From Haloarcula amylolytica JCM 13557 (GTDB taxonomy: Archaea > Halobacteriota > Halobacteria > Halobacteriales > Haloarculaceae), in the NCBI RefSeq assembly GCF_000336615.1, contig NZ_AOLW01000015.1, positions 224 through 50,212 of the forward strand: a DNA stretch of 49,989 nucleotides, written 5' to 3'. How positions within the stretch are numbered: the stretch's first letter is position 1; the number at the start of each line of letters is the position of its first letter. This document shows positions 25,441 to 33,041 of the stretch, piece after piece. The notes under the pieces were generated by a model. The model saw nothing but the letters and a program-made list of their open reading frames with translations. It was not told the origin of the DNA and made no database searches. The position numbers and the translations under genes were made by a program.

Positions 25441-26741
25441 TGGCCGCTGACTCGTCACGGATCGCGATTCCGGCCTTCGGGACGAAAGGAAAGCTGTGGC
25501 TCGGTCTGCTCGCGGCCATCATGGTCGCTGGACTGGCAGCCTGGGGCTACCAACTCACCACTGGGCTTGTCGCCACGGGGATGCGCAACGTCTTCTCGTG
25601 GGGACTGTACATCATGATGTTCGTCCTGTTCGTCGGGCTGTCTGCCGGGGGACTCATCATCTCCAGTGCACCGAAGTTCTTCCATTCACACCGCTACGAG
25701 GGGTTCGCACGGCTCGGCGTGCTGGTCAGTCTCGCCTGTATCACCGTCGCGGGTCTGCTCATCCTCCCGGACATCGGTCGGCCCGAGCGACTCTACCAGT
25801 TTTTCACCTCGCCGGACTTCCGCTCGCCGATGGTGTGGGACTTCGGTATCGTCATCCTCTATGGCGTGCTAAACCTCTGGTATCTATGGCTGCTGACCCG
25901 CCGCGATCTGGCCGCCCGCGGGTCGCGACTCGCACTGGGCGTTGCTGATACCGACGCTGGGCGCGAGCGTGACCGCACGCTCATGTTCTGGACCGCAGCA
26001 CTCGCTCTCCCGACCGCGGTCGCACTCCACTCGGTGACCGGGTGGATTTTCGCGACGCAGATCGGTCGGGGCGACTGGTTCAGTCCCCTCGTCGCACCGG
26101 TGTTCATCGCCAAGGCGCTCGTCTCCGGGCTCGGACTGTTGCTGGTCGTGTCGGTACTCGCAGACCGGCTCACGAACTACGAGGTCGACCGCGAGGAACT
26201 CACGAGTCTCGGGAAGATACTCGGCATTTTCCTCGCGCTTCACGTAGTGTACTTGCTCGCGGCCGAGCGACTGCCCCACGCCTGGGCGAACCACTTCGAG
26301 TTCTGGGCCATCACCAGCAGCTTCCTCATCGGCGAGTCCGTCTACTTCTGGCTCTGGACCGTCGTCGGCGGGGCAGTCCCGCTCGTCATGCTGATGATTC
26401 CATCGCTTCGGAAGCGCGTGTCGGTCATCTTCACCGCGAGCCTCCTCGCGGTCTTCGGCACGATGTTCGAGGGGATCCGGCTGGTGTTCACGGGATACGA
26501 AGTCGCTAACATCGCCCTCCCACCGGGTATCTCGACCGGTGGGGAGTATGCCGGCATCACGACAGACATCTGGGCGACTGCGGGGGCCTACACCCCGACG
26601 CTGGTCGAAGTGGCTGTCACCCTCGGTATCGTCGCCTTCGGCGCACTCATCGTCACGCTCGGCCTGAAATACGTGCCGATTCAGCGAGTCGAGAGACCGG
26701 AGTCGTACGCGACTGACGGCGGTCGACAGGAGCGACAATGA
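25440..26741 (+). CDS. dmsC: NrfD/PsrC-type membrane anchor of the DMSO reductase
   Basis: A 433-residue integral membrane protein with about nine or ten helices, of the NrfD/PsrC family rather than the E. coli DmsC family. Typical signs are the first helix pair (WLGLLAAIMVAGLAAWGYQL and GLYIMMFVLFVGLSAGGLI) and LLILPDIGRPERLYQFFTSPDFRSPMVWDF. It oxidises menaquinol and hands electrons to DmsB. It overlaps dmsB by one base and dmsD by four. Confidence 0.9.
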   Translation: MAADSSRIAIPAFGTKGKLWLGLLAAIMVAGLAAWGYQLTTGLVATGMRNVFSWGLYIMMFVLFVGLSAGGLIISSAPKFFHSHRYEGFARLGVLVSLACITVAGLLILPDIGRPERLYQFFTSPDFRSPMVWDFGIVILYGVLNLWYLWLLTRRDLAARGSRLALGVADTDAGRERDRTLMFWTAALALPTAVALHSVTGWIFATQIGRGDWFSPLVAPVFIAKALVSGLGLLLVVSVLADRLTNYEVDREELTSLGKILGIFLALHVVYLLAAERLPHAWANHFEFWAITSSFLIGESVYFWLWTVVGGAVPLVMLMIPSLRKRVSVIFTASLLAVFGTMFEGIRLVFTGYEVANIALPPGISTGGEYAGITTDIWATAGAYTPTLVEVAVTLGIVAFGALIVTLGLKYVPIQRVERPESYATDGGRQERQ

Positions 26742-27325
26742 ACAGACAGACTGACGCTCCCGCCAAGCGTGAGCGAGCAGCCGAGCGCGGCACAGACAGC
26801 GACGGATTCCGCTCGGATGTCGCGGCGACCTACGCCGTCCTCGCCGAATGCTGGCGGGAACCGACCGAACAGCTGGTCGAAGCCGTCGAGACCGGCGAAC
26901 TGGTCCCGGTAGTCGGCGACGTTGGCTCGGTTGACCTTCGCCGTCTCAGCGCCGAGTACACCCGGCTGTTTATCGGGCCGGAAGGGCCACCGTGTCCACC
27001 CTACGAGAGCGTCTATCGCGACGGCGACGACCCGGACGAACTCGGCCCGGTCAAGGGACCAGCTACGATGGCTGTCGTGCGCTGGTACCGGGAGTTCGGC
27101 GTCCAGCCTGCGGCTGACCATCCGGACCTCCCGGACCACATTGCGACCGAACTGGAGTTCGCCGCCTATCTGGCAGAAGCGGGTCTCGACGAACGGCTTG
27201 CCCAGTTCCGTGCGGAGCATCTTGATGCGTGGGCTGACGAGTTCCTCGGCCACGTCGAGGCAGAGACGCGCGAAGCGTTCTACGCGTCACTGGCAGCCAC
27301 GACCCGGGAGATGCTCGGGCAATAG
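26738..27325 (+). CDS. dmsD: TorD/DmsD-family redox-enzyme maturation chaperone
   Basis: A 195-residue all-helical protein of the TorD/DmsD/NarJ family. The segments YTRLFIGPEGPPCPPYESVYR and FAAYLAEAGLDERLAQFRAEHLDAW are characteristic. It probably binds the Tat signal of DmsA and keeps it from export until the molybdenum cofactor is in place. It is the last gene of the dms operon. The 226 bases after it (27326-27551), up to the convergent UPF0126 gene, show no gene or repeat. Confidence 0.88.
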   Translation: MNRQTDAPAKRERAAERGTDSDGFRSDVAATYAVLAECWREPTEQLVEAVETGELVPVVGDVGSVDLRRLSAEYTRLFIGPEGPPCPPYESVYRDGDDPDELGPVKGPATMAVVRWYREFGVQPAADHPDLPDHIATELEFAAYLAEAGLDERLAQFRAEHLDAWADEFLGHVEAETREAFYASLAATTREMLGQ

Positions 27326-27551
27326 CGGACCTGCGGGGCACTGATCGGGTTCGTCGCGGCGGCCGACTGTCTCCTCACCCATCTTCGCGGACAATACGCC
27401 CCCAGAGTCGTGTGCGCCGTCAGCGACCAGTATCGCGACGAGTACGAGAGACAGCTCCCGCAGCGGTCGCACAGTCGGTCACAGCGACGAAGCCCAGCGG
27501 ATGCAGGAGAGCGGGGCATGACAGACGAGAACCCGGAGCGGCGGCGCGGTC

Positions 27552-28184
27552 CTACTGTGCGTCGCGTCGTTCCCACGCCTGGACCGTCGGGAGCGACCAC
27601 CCGCGGCCGATGCCCAGCCCTCGGGCCAACAGCACCGCGAGCGCGCATCCGGCCGATGCCACACCGGCCGCCACGCCTAGCTGTGCCAGCGCCCAGAAGG
27701 CGAGGCCGCCGATGACGGCACAGGACGCGTAGAAGTCCTCGCGGAGGATGAACGGCGTCCGGCCCAGCAGTAGGTCCGATATCGCGCCGCCGCCGGCCGC
27801 GTTGACCGTCGCCAGCGCGACGACGGCAAACACCGGGAGGCCGGCCTGATGGCCCAGCAGCGCTCCGGTGGTCGTGAACGCCGCCAGCCCGATGGCGTCG
27901 GCCGTCAGGACGACCGGATGCTGGTGGCCGTCGTCGAGGAAATGCACGAGCAAAACGGCCGCGGCGACGCCGAGGAGCGACAGGGTGACTTCGCCGGGCG
28001 ACTGCAGGGAGTTCGGAACGCGGTTCAACAGCAGGTCCCGCGTCGTCCCGCCACCCAGCGCCGTCATCACGCCGACGACCGTGACGCCGAATACGTCGTA
28101 GCGCTCCTCGACAGCCTTCGCCGCGCCGACGAACGCGAACCCGACCAGCCCGATAGCGTTCATCACCGCAAACGGGTCGGTCAC
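27552..28184 (-). CDS. TRIC / UPF0126 family membrane protein
   Basis: A 210-residue membrane protein with seven predicted helices made of two inverted three-helix repeats. Each repeat carries the family motif: GGGTTRDLLLNR and GGGAISDLLLGR. Prokaryotic UPF0126/TRIC proteins are trimeric cation channels; some bacterial members were linked to glycine uptake. The GTG start at 28184 overlaps the TGA of a 27-codon upstream frame (GTGA), suggesting coupled translation. It lies downstream of the nar operon with its own likely promoter at about 28285-28297. Confidence 0.85.
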   Translation of the reverse strand: MTDPFAVMNAIGLVGFAFVGAAKAVEERYDVFGVTVVGVMTALGGGTTRDLLLNRVPNSLQSPGEVTLSLLGVAAAVLLVHFLDDGHQHPVVLTADAIGLAAFTTTGALLGHQAGLPVFAVVALATVNAAGGGAISDLLLGRTPFILREDFYASCAVIGGLAFWALAQLGVAAGVASAGCALAVLLARGLGIGRGWSLPTVQAWERRDAQ

Positions 28185-28264
28185 GTTACCCCTCCGGCCC
28201 GCTGGGGCACGGCGCGTGAGCGACCCCGGGCGAGTCGACCCGCTGTCACGAGTTTCGCGGTCAT
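28181..28264 (-). CDS. Possible 27-residue Arg-rich leader peptide
   Basis: An ATG at 28264 opens a 27-codon frame (starts MTAKLVTAGRLARGR, ends RAGGVT) with five Arg and no acidic residue, very unlike the acidic proteome. A TATA-like gcataatt (on this strand, about 28286-28296) lies 27 bases upstream, exactly leaderless spacing. Its TGA overlaps the GTG start of the UPF0126 gene (GTGA). This could be a leader peptide or coupling cistron for the channel gene. No homology is known to me, and chance is possible. Confidence 0.4.
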   Translation of the reverse strand: MTAKLVTAGRLARGRSRAVPQRAGGVT

Positions 28265-28356
28265 TATGCTACTACTACGGGTGCGGACAATTATGCCTTT
28301 AGTCCTGTCCGTGAGGCGTGGGACTTGCTGTCACTGTCGACTGCCAGCGACCGTAC

Positions 28357-29595
28357 TCACGGCTTGACCGTCTCCAGTACCCAGACGGACGGTGTCGCTC
28401 GGCGGACCTCGAACGGGTCGAAAGCGTCTCGTGGAGCCTCGGCGAGTCGGCCCAGGAACTGCCCGACTGGCGTCGGGTCGCGGTCGCTGACGAGGACGAA
28501 CGACTCGTCGCTGTCCAGTGCGGTGAACTGCTCTCGAACCAGATCCTTGCGTTCCTGTGGCGGCAGGCCCCGGATATCGGCGGTCGGATCGACGCCCACC
28601 TCACCGGCTGTGTCGAGGGCCGATTCCACGGCATCCCCCAAATCGCTGACCGCGCTGGGCACGTCGCCGGGCGCTGGCGTTTCCTGCAGGTCGTGCGAGA
28701 ACGGGAGTTCGGCCAGCACGTCGGCATCGAGGTCCGAAAGCGCGTCACCAGTGAACAGGTCGTTCGGTTCGCCACAGCAGTCACAGACGTACTCCGCCAT
28801 GTTGACGACGGTGCCGAGCACCGGCACGTCGTTGTCGCGGAACAGTTCGACCGTCCGGCTGGTGTCGCTGACGCTGGCGTGAAACGGCGTCGTCACGACG
28901 ACCACGCCGTCGACGGGGACCTCCTGCAGCGTCGTCAGCACCACGTCGCCCGTCCCCGGTGGCAGGTCAAGCACCAGTACCTCGTCGTTGCGCCAGGCGG
29001 TGTTCTCGAAGAGGTCGTCGAGCGCGTCGTGGGCCATCGCCCCGCGCCAGGCCAGCGGCGCGCCGCTCTCCATCAGGCCGACGCTCATCACGTCTATGTC
29101 GCCCGCTCGGACGGGGAGCGGGTCGCCCTCCTCGCTGGAGTGGACCGGGCCGCTCACCTCCAGCAGTTCGGGGACGTTCGGCCCGTGGATGTCGGCGTCG
29201 AACAGCGCCACGTCGTTGTCGGCGGCCAGCGCACAGGCGAGATGCGTGGCCACCGTCGACTTGCCGACGCCGCCCTTCGCGCTGGCGACGGCCACGACGT
29301 GGTCGAAGGACTCGACGCCGGCCTGGCCCTCGCTCGTTGGCGTCGTCCGTTCGACGTGGACGCTGTCGACGCCGTCCACGTCGTCGACCGCGTGGAGCAT
29401 CGCCTGGACGACCTGGGTACTCGTCCCGCCGTCCAGCGCGGTCAGGTCGGCCTCGATAGTCACCTCACCGTCGGCCGCGTCGATGTTCTCGACGAAGCCC
29501 GCGTCGAACACGGAGAGGTCGGCGTTCGGATCGCGCACGTCTCGCAGTGCGGCTTCGATGCGGTCGGTCAGTGTGGTGGGCGTTCCGTCAGTCAT
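28357..29595 (-). CDS. mrp: Mrp/NBP35 Fe-S carrier ATPase with DUF59 and DUF2249 domains
   Basis: A 412-residue three-part fusion: DUF59/MIP18-like domain (1-85), Mrp/ApbC ATPase (about 96-320) with the deviant Walker A SAKGGVGKST (105-114) and a CxxC in YVCDCCGEP that bridges an Fe-S cluster, and a C-terminal DUF2249 domain (about 335-412, DIRGLPPQERKDLVREQFTAL). Mrp proteins carry and insert Fe-S clusters. Lying two bases after the HEAT gene at the end of the nar operon, it is likely dedicated to cluster delivery for NarG/NarH/NarB. Start chosen at the ATG 29595, where the DUF59 domain begins. Confidence 0.9.
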   Translation of the reverse strand: MTDGTPTTLTDRIEAALRDVRDPNADLSVFDAGFVENIDAADGEVTIEADLTALDGGTSTQVVQAMLHAVDDVDGVDSVHVERTTPTSEGQAGVESFDHVVAVASAKGGVGKSTVATHLACALAADNDVALFDADIHGPNVPELLEVSGPVHSSEEGDPLPVRAGDIDVMSVGLMESGAPLAWRGAMAHDALDDLFENTAWRNDEVLVLDLPPGTGDVVLTTLQEVPVDGVVVVTTPFHASVSDTSRTVELFRDNDVPVLGTVVNMAEYVCDCCGEPNDLFTGDALSDLDADVLAELPFSHDLQETPAPGDVPSAVSDLGDAVESALDTAGEVGVDPTADIRGLPPQERKDLVREQFTALDSDESFVLVSDRDPTPVGQFLGRLAEAPRDAFDPFEVRRATPSVWVLETVKP

Positions 29596-29597
29596 CG

Positions 29598-30449
29598 TCA
29601 GAGGTCGGGCATCCGATTGAGTCTGTCTTCGCCGGGCAGCAGTCGGGCGTCGTTCTCCAGCGCACCGCCGAACTGCCGCCGGAACCGTCCGGGGTCCACG
29701 TCGAGGGACCGCTCGGCGGTCTGGCGGACCACGGTGGCCGGGTCGTCGGTGAGTTCGCGCAGTCGCTCGCGGGCGCGGTCCTCGTCGACGCCGCCGAGCA
29801 TGTGGGCGGCCCATTCGCGGACCCGCTCGCTGTCGTCGCGGCTCTGTTCTAACAGCAGGTCGGCCATTTCCTCACCGCGAAGCTTGAACAGCGAGATGGC
29901 CGCGTTGCGCCGGACCGCGTGGTGATCGTCGTCGATTGCGGCCGCGATATCGTCCTCGTGGGCCTCGCGGTCGACGTTGTCGAGCGTGACGACGGCCTCC
30001 GCCCGGACCCACGGGTCGGGGTCGGAAAGCAGTTCCACTGCTACCGCTGCGGCCCGCTCGCCGCCGTGGGCCGTCAGCGCCTCGACGGCGAACTGGCGCA
30101 CGTCGCTGTCGTCGTCGGTCGTCGCAGCGCGGGCCAGCGCCGCCACGATTTCGTCGGTGGACGCGCGGTCTTTGAGTTCGAGGGCGGCGCGGCGGCGGTC
30201 GGTCTTTTCCCCGTGTTCGATGTCGGACAGCAGCGACGCCACCGCGTCGCCCTCGACGGGCTCGGTGTCGCTGGCGGCCAGCTCTTCGGGCGTCGCCTCG
30301 CCGATGGTCACGTCCTCGCGGGATACTTCGATGTCTTCGAGCGCTTCGATGTCGGTGTGCAGGCCCGGACTGCGCTCGGGGTCCAGTTGCGGGTCCGGGT
30401 CCTCTTCGAGGTGCTTCTCGAACTCGTCGTCGTCGTGACAGCCCGTCAT
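29598..30449 (-). CDS. HEAT-repeat protein of the nar operon
   Basis: A 283-residue acidic protein. After about 75 disordered acidic residues come roughly five HEAT/PBS-lyase-type helical repeats (for example SDVRQFAVEALTAHG, PWVRAEAVVTLDNVD, HAVRRNAAISLFKLRG, ERVREWAAHMLGGVD). It has no catalytic site, so it is probably a protein-binding scaffold, perhaps for maturation of the nitrate reductase. It overlaps the membrane-protein gene upstream by four bases. It corresponds in place to a late orf of other haloarchaeal nar operons. Confidence 0.85.
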   Translation of the reverse strand: MTGCHDDDEFEKHLEEDPDPQLDPERSPGLHTDIEALEDIEVSREDVTIGEATPEELAASDTEPVEGDAVASLLSDIEHGEKTDRRRAALELKDRASTDEIVAALARAATTDDDSDVRQFAVEALTAHGGERAAAVAVELLSDPDPWVRAEAVVTLDNVDREAHEDDIAAAIDDDHHAVRRNAAISLFKLRGEEMADLLLEQSRDDSERVREWAAHMLGGVDEDRARERLRELTDDPATVVRQTAERSLDVDPGRFRRQFGGALENDARLLPGEDRLNRMPDL

Positions 30450-31300
30450 CGCTGGCCCTCCTGTGCAGTGAGGACGGCGATGCCGAGCGCGAACGGGAGC
30501 GCACGCGGGATCGACGCCGGGACGCCCGCGAACGCGACCAGCGCGACGCCGGCGAGCAGCGGCCATCGCCGCGTTCGGCTGGCCGCGCTGGCCGCCGTCA
30601 CCGCACCGGCGACCGCCAGCGCGACGACCGGCAGGCTCGTCCCGACGACGCCGGTCCCGGTGAGCGTGACCGCGCCGGTGACGAACGGGACGGCGCGACC
30701 GACGGCAAAGACGACGGTGAAGGCGGCCAGTCCCCCGATTACTGCGCCCCAGTCCGCCGTCGACAGCGAGCGCCAGTCCGTCGCGGCGAACGCCGGCATC
30801 GACGCGATCCCGAGCAGCGCCACGGTCGAGGCCGCCGGTCGGAGGCCCGTCCAGCCGCCGACGCCGCTGGCCAGCCCGATACTCAGCGCCGCGACGAGCA
30901 GGGCGACTGCGGCGGCCGAGACGAGGTCCAGATGGCGTCCCGCGACGGCGGCGACGGTCGCCGTTCCGAGGACGACGGCGGCGGCCGCCGGGAGCGCCGC
31001 TGCGCTACTGAGCAGCGACAGCAGGCCGAACACGCCGACGAACAGCAGGCCGATGCCGGTGAGCGGGTCGGCGTCGGTGACGGCGACGGCGATAGCCGCG
31101 GCGGCGACGACGGCCGTGGACACCCCTGTCGCCAGGCCAGGCGAGACCGGGAGGCCCGCGTACCCCGGTGCGTTGACGAACAGGACGGCGAAGTACCGGG
31201 CGGCGACCGCGACGGCCGCAGCGCCGACTGCCAGGTTCGCCAGCGAGTGGCTCCCGCCGTGCAGCAGCGGTCTGACTCGTTGCTGTAGCGCCGCCGTCAT
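30446..31300 (-). CDS. Polytopic membrane protein of the nar operon
   Basis: A 284-residue, very Ala/Val-rich protein with about nine or ten predicted helices (such as LANLAVGAAAVAVAARYFAV and TGIGLLFVGVFGLLSLLSSA). No transporter or heme motif can be named. It sits between narJ and the HEAT gene with four-base overlaps on both sides, so it belongs to the nar operon. A role in anchoring, ion or nitrate movement is only inference. Confidence 0.75.
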   Translation of the reverse strand: MTAALQQRVRPLLHGGSHSLANLAVGAAAVAVAARYFAVLFVNAPGYAGLPVSPGLATGVSTAVVAAAAIAVAVTDADPLTGIGLLFVGVFGLLSLLSSAAALPAAAAVVLGTATVAAVAGRHLDLVSAAAVALLVAALSIGLASGVGGWTGLRPAASTVALLGIASMPAFAATDWRSLSTADWGAVIGGLAAFTVVFAVGRAVPFVTGAVTLTGTGVVGTSLPVVALAVAGAVTAASAASRTRRWPLLAGVALVAFAGVPASIPRALPFALGIAVLTAQEGQR

Positions 31301-31977
31301 CGCTGGTCCTCCAACCGTTCCGCGAGGTCGTTGCGGTCGGCGCGGACGAACGCCTCCAGCAGTTCGCCGAAGCCGCCGTAGATGTCGGTCCCGGGCTCGT
31401 CTGCCAGTCGGTCCGCGACGCCCGCGGCCGCATGGCCGAGGTGGCGGTCGTGGAAGTCCAGCCGAGCGATTGCGGCGTCCTCGCCGACGGCGGCTTCACG
31501 GCGGGCCAGGTAGCCCGCGAACTCCAGTTCGTAGGTCAGCGCGTCGTGGTTGTCCCGCTCGTCCTGGTCGATTTCCAGGCCGTAGTGGCTGTAGGCCCGC
31601 GAGAGGTCGAGGTTCACGTCGTTCCAGGAGTGGTCCGGGCGGTATTTGGACTCGTACAGCGGGACCGGCGGCCCCTCTGCTTCGAGTGAGCCGTCGGTCC
31701 GGTCCGTGTACTCGCTGTAGCCGAGTTCGAAGATGTCGTTGTAGCGGGCCGCGAGCGTCTCGTAGTCGTCGTCGGTGGTCAGCGACGGGACGGGTACGTC
31801 AAGGCCCGTCCGGTCGAGACACGCTCGCAAATCGGCTTCCAGCGTCCCGTCGGCCGCCGCGCTGTGGAACGACTCCTCGGGGTACTCGAACGCTTTGGCG
31901 AGCGTCGCGTACACCGCGCCGCGAGCAGCGGCGTCCTCGTCGAGGTCGTCCATCGGGTCGGTTGGCGTGGTCGCCAT
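31297..31977 (-). CDS. narJ: Nitrate reductase chaperone NarJ (TorD family)
   Basis: A 226-residue helical chaperone of the TorD/NarJ family, with YATLAKAFEYPEESF, YNDIFELGYSEYTDRT and PVPLYESKYRPDHSWNDV typical of the haloarchaeal form. It probably holds apo-NarG in the cytoplasm until Mo-bis-MGD is inserted, before Tat export. The ATG at 31977 shares one base with the stop of the upstream subunit gene and gives the normal family length; longer upstream frames read Arg/His-rich nonsense. Confidence 0.88.
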   Translation of the reverse strand: MATTPTDPMDDLDEDAAARGAVYATLAKAFEYPEESFHSAAADGTLEADLRACLDRTGLDVPVPSLTTDDDYETLAARYNDIFELGYSEYTDRTDGSLEAEGPPVPLYESKYRPDHSWNDVNLDLSRAYSHYGLEIDQDERDNHDALTYELEFAGYLARREAAVGEDAAIARLDFHDRHLGHAAAGVADRLADEPGTDIYGGFGELLEAFVRADRNDLAERLEDQR

Positions 31978-32810
31978 TACTCGGCCCCCCGCGTGCGGTA
32001 GATGCCGAAGCTGGTGACGCCGACGACGGCGACGATGGCGATGCCGGCGAGGGTCCACAGCAGCGTCTCGTAGGGCGGTCCTTGCGGGCCGCCGCTGAAC
32101 GGGTAGTAGTGCCACTCGCTGACCGCCTTCTGGCCGGACCGCTCGCCGTTAGAGCCGTTCCAGACGGCGAAGGCCACGTCGAGGTCGCCGTCGGTCCGCA
32201 GGTCGGTCCGGTTCTCGCTCGGCGCGTCAAGCTGGCGCGAGTACACCACCGTCCAGGTGGCGTTGCCGCCGGTGCCGCTGTGACTCGCGTTCGCCTGGAC
32301 GGTCGGGTTCTCGAACGGCGTGGTCGAGCCAGCGCCGCCGGCCAGCAGTTCTTGCGTCCCGGTCGATCCACTCCAGTACCAGACGTTGACGCGGTTGTCC
32401 GGGCCGCCCATCGCTATCGGCGGCCGAGAACTCGTGTTCGCCGGGAACTGGACCGCGACCGCGTCGGCGAACTCCCGCGTGGCGCTGGCGTTCATGTCCC
32501 GGGTCGCGTCGTGCCACTCCAGGCGGACGTACAGCCGTTCGTCGGTCCGGACGGCCTGGACGTCGACCGTCTCGATTGACGTGTCATCAGCGTTCGGGAC
32601 GCTACTCGGGGCGCTCGAAAGCGGCACGTCCGAGGCCGGGACCTCCGCCCAGCCGTCGGCACTCGGTTCGGCGAGGTCGGCCGTCGATACCTCCGAAACC
32701 GGAATCTCGTGTGCTGGCCGGGCGCTCACCATCGGCGCGGCCACCGTCGAGACGACGATGAGCCCCGCCAGCACCGCCGTGAGTATGAGCGTGCGTCGGT
32801 GGTCAGTCAT
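31977..32810 (-). CDS. Heme-binding gamma-type subunit (ethylbenzene dehydrogenase gamma family)
   Basis: A 277-residue protein with an N-terminal signal or anchor helix (about 8-28), a beta-rich domain like the heme b subunit of ethylbenzene, selenate and chlorate reductases (LYVRLEWHDATRDMNAS, AVQFP, MGGPDNRVNVWYW), and a C-terminal helix (about 251-271). In those enzymes a Met and a Lys hold heme b. Since this operon lacks NarI, the subunit may take electrons from the Rieske/cytochrome b pair and pass them to NarH (inference). The ATG at 32810 lies at the edge of the palindrome array. Confidence 0.8.
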   Translation of the reverse strand: MTDHRRTLILTAVLAGLIVVSTVAAPMVSARPAHEIPVSEVSTADLAEPSADGWAEVPASDVPLSSAPSSVPNADDTSIETVDVQAVRTDERLYVRLEWHDATRDMNASATREFADAVAVQFPANTSSRPPIAMGGPDNRVNVWYWSGSTGTQELLAGGAGSTTPFENPTVQANASHSGTGGNATWTVVYSRQLDAPSENRTDLRTDGDLDVAFAVWNGSNGERSGQKAVSEWHYYPFSGGPQGPPYETLLWTLAGIAIVAVVGVTSFGIYRTRGAE

Positions 32811-33041
32811 CGTTGACCACCCCCTGAGCACGCTCAGGGGCGGCCAACTGGGACCGCTCGCGGGCATCGCCCGCTCGCGTTTCCGAGCCGCGTAGCGGCT
32901 CGCTACCCATCGTCAAACACCGCTGGCGTATTCGCCAGCGGATTCGAACTCGCTCACTACGCTCGCTCGTTCGAACGCCGGAAGACCGCAGGTCTTCCGA
33001 GCTCGACGTTCGTTCGCGGTGCTCACTCATCGTCGAACACC
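32803..33041 (-). repeat. Palindrome array with three 19-base direct repeats inside the nar operon
   Basis: Between narH and the heme-subunit gene lie consecutive hairpins with 3-4 base loops: 32821-32840 (8 bp stem), 32860-32874 (6), 32884-32902 (8), 32920-32941 (9), a wider one at 32943-32975 (ttcgaac/gttcgaa), 32979-32999 (9) and the palindrome cgagctcg at 32998-33005. Imperfect copies of one 19-base unit stand at 33023-33041, 32903-32921 and 32803-32821 (minus strand ggtgttcgacgatgagtga, ggtgtttgacgatgggtag, ggtggtcaacgatgactga). A 75-codon Arg/Ser/Glu-rich frame (33030 to 32803) spans it and overlaps each neighbour by eight bases. It is probably a REP/MITE-like insertion or RNA-processing element. 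Confidence 0.85.

Noticed and set aside
29919..32579. 886-codon plus-strand frame over the end of the nar operon
   Set aside because: Shadow of several well-recognised minus-strand genes (HEAT, membrane protein, narJ, heme subunit); composition is typical of antisense frames in GC-rich DNA.
32850..33005. CRISPR array
   Set aside because: The repeated elements are different hairpins without equal repeats and spacers, and no cas genes are near.
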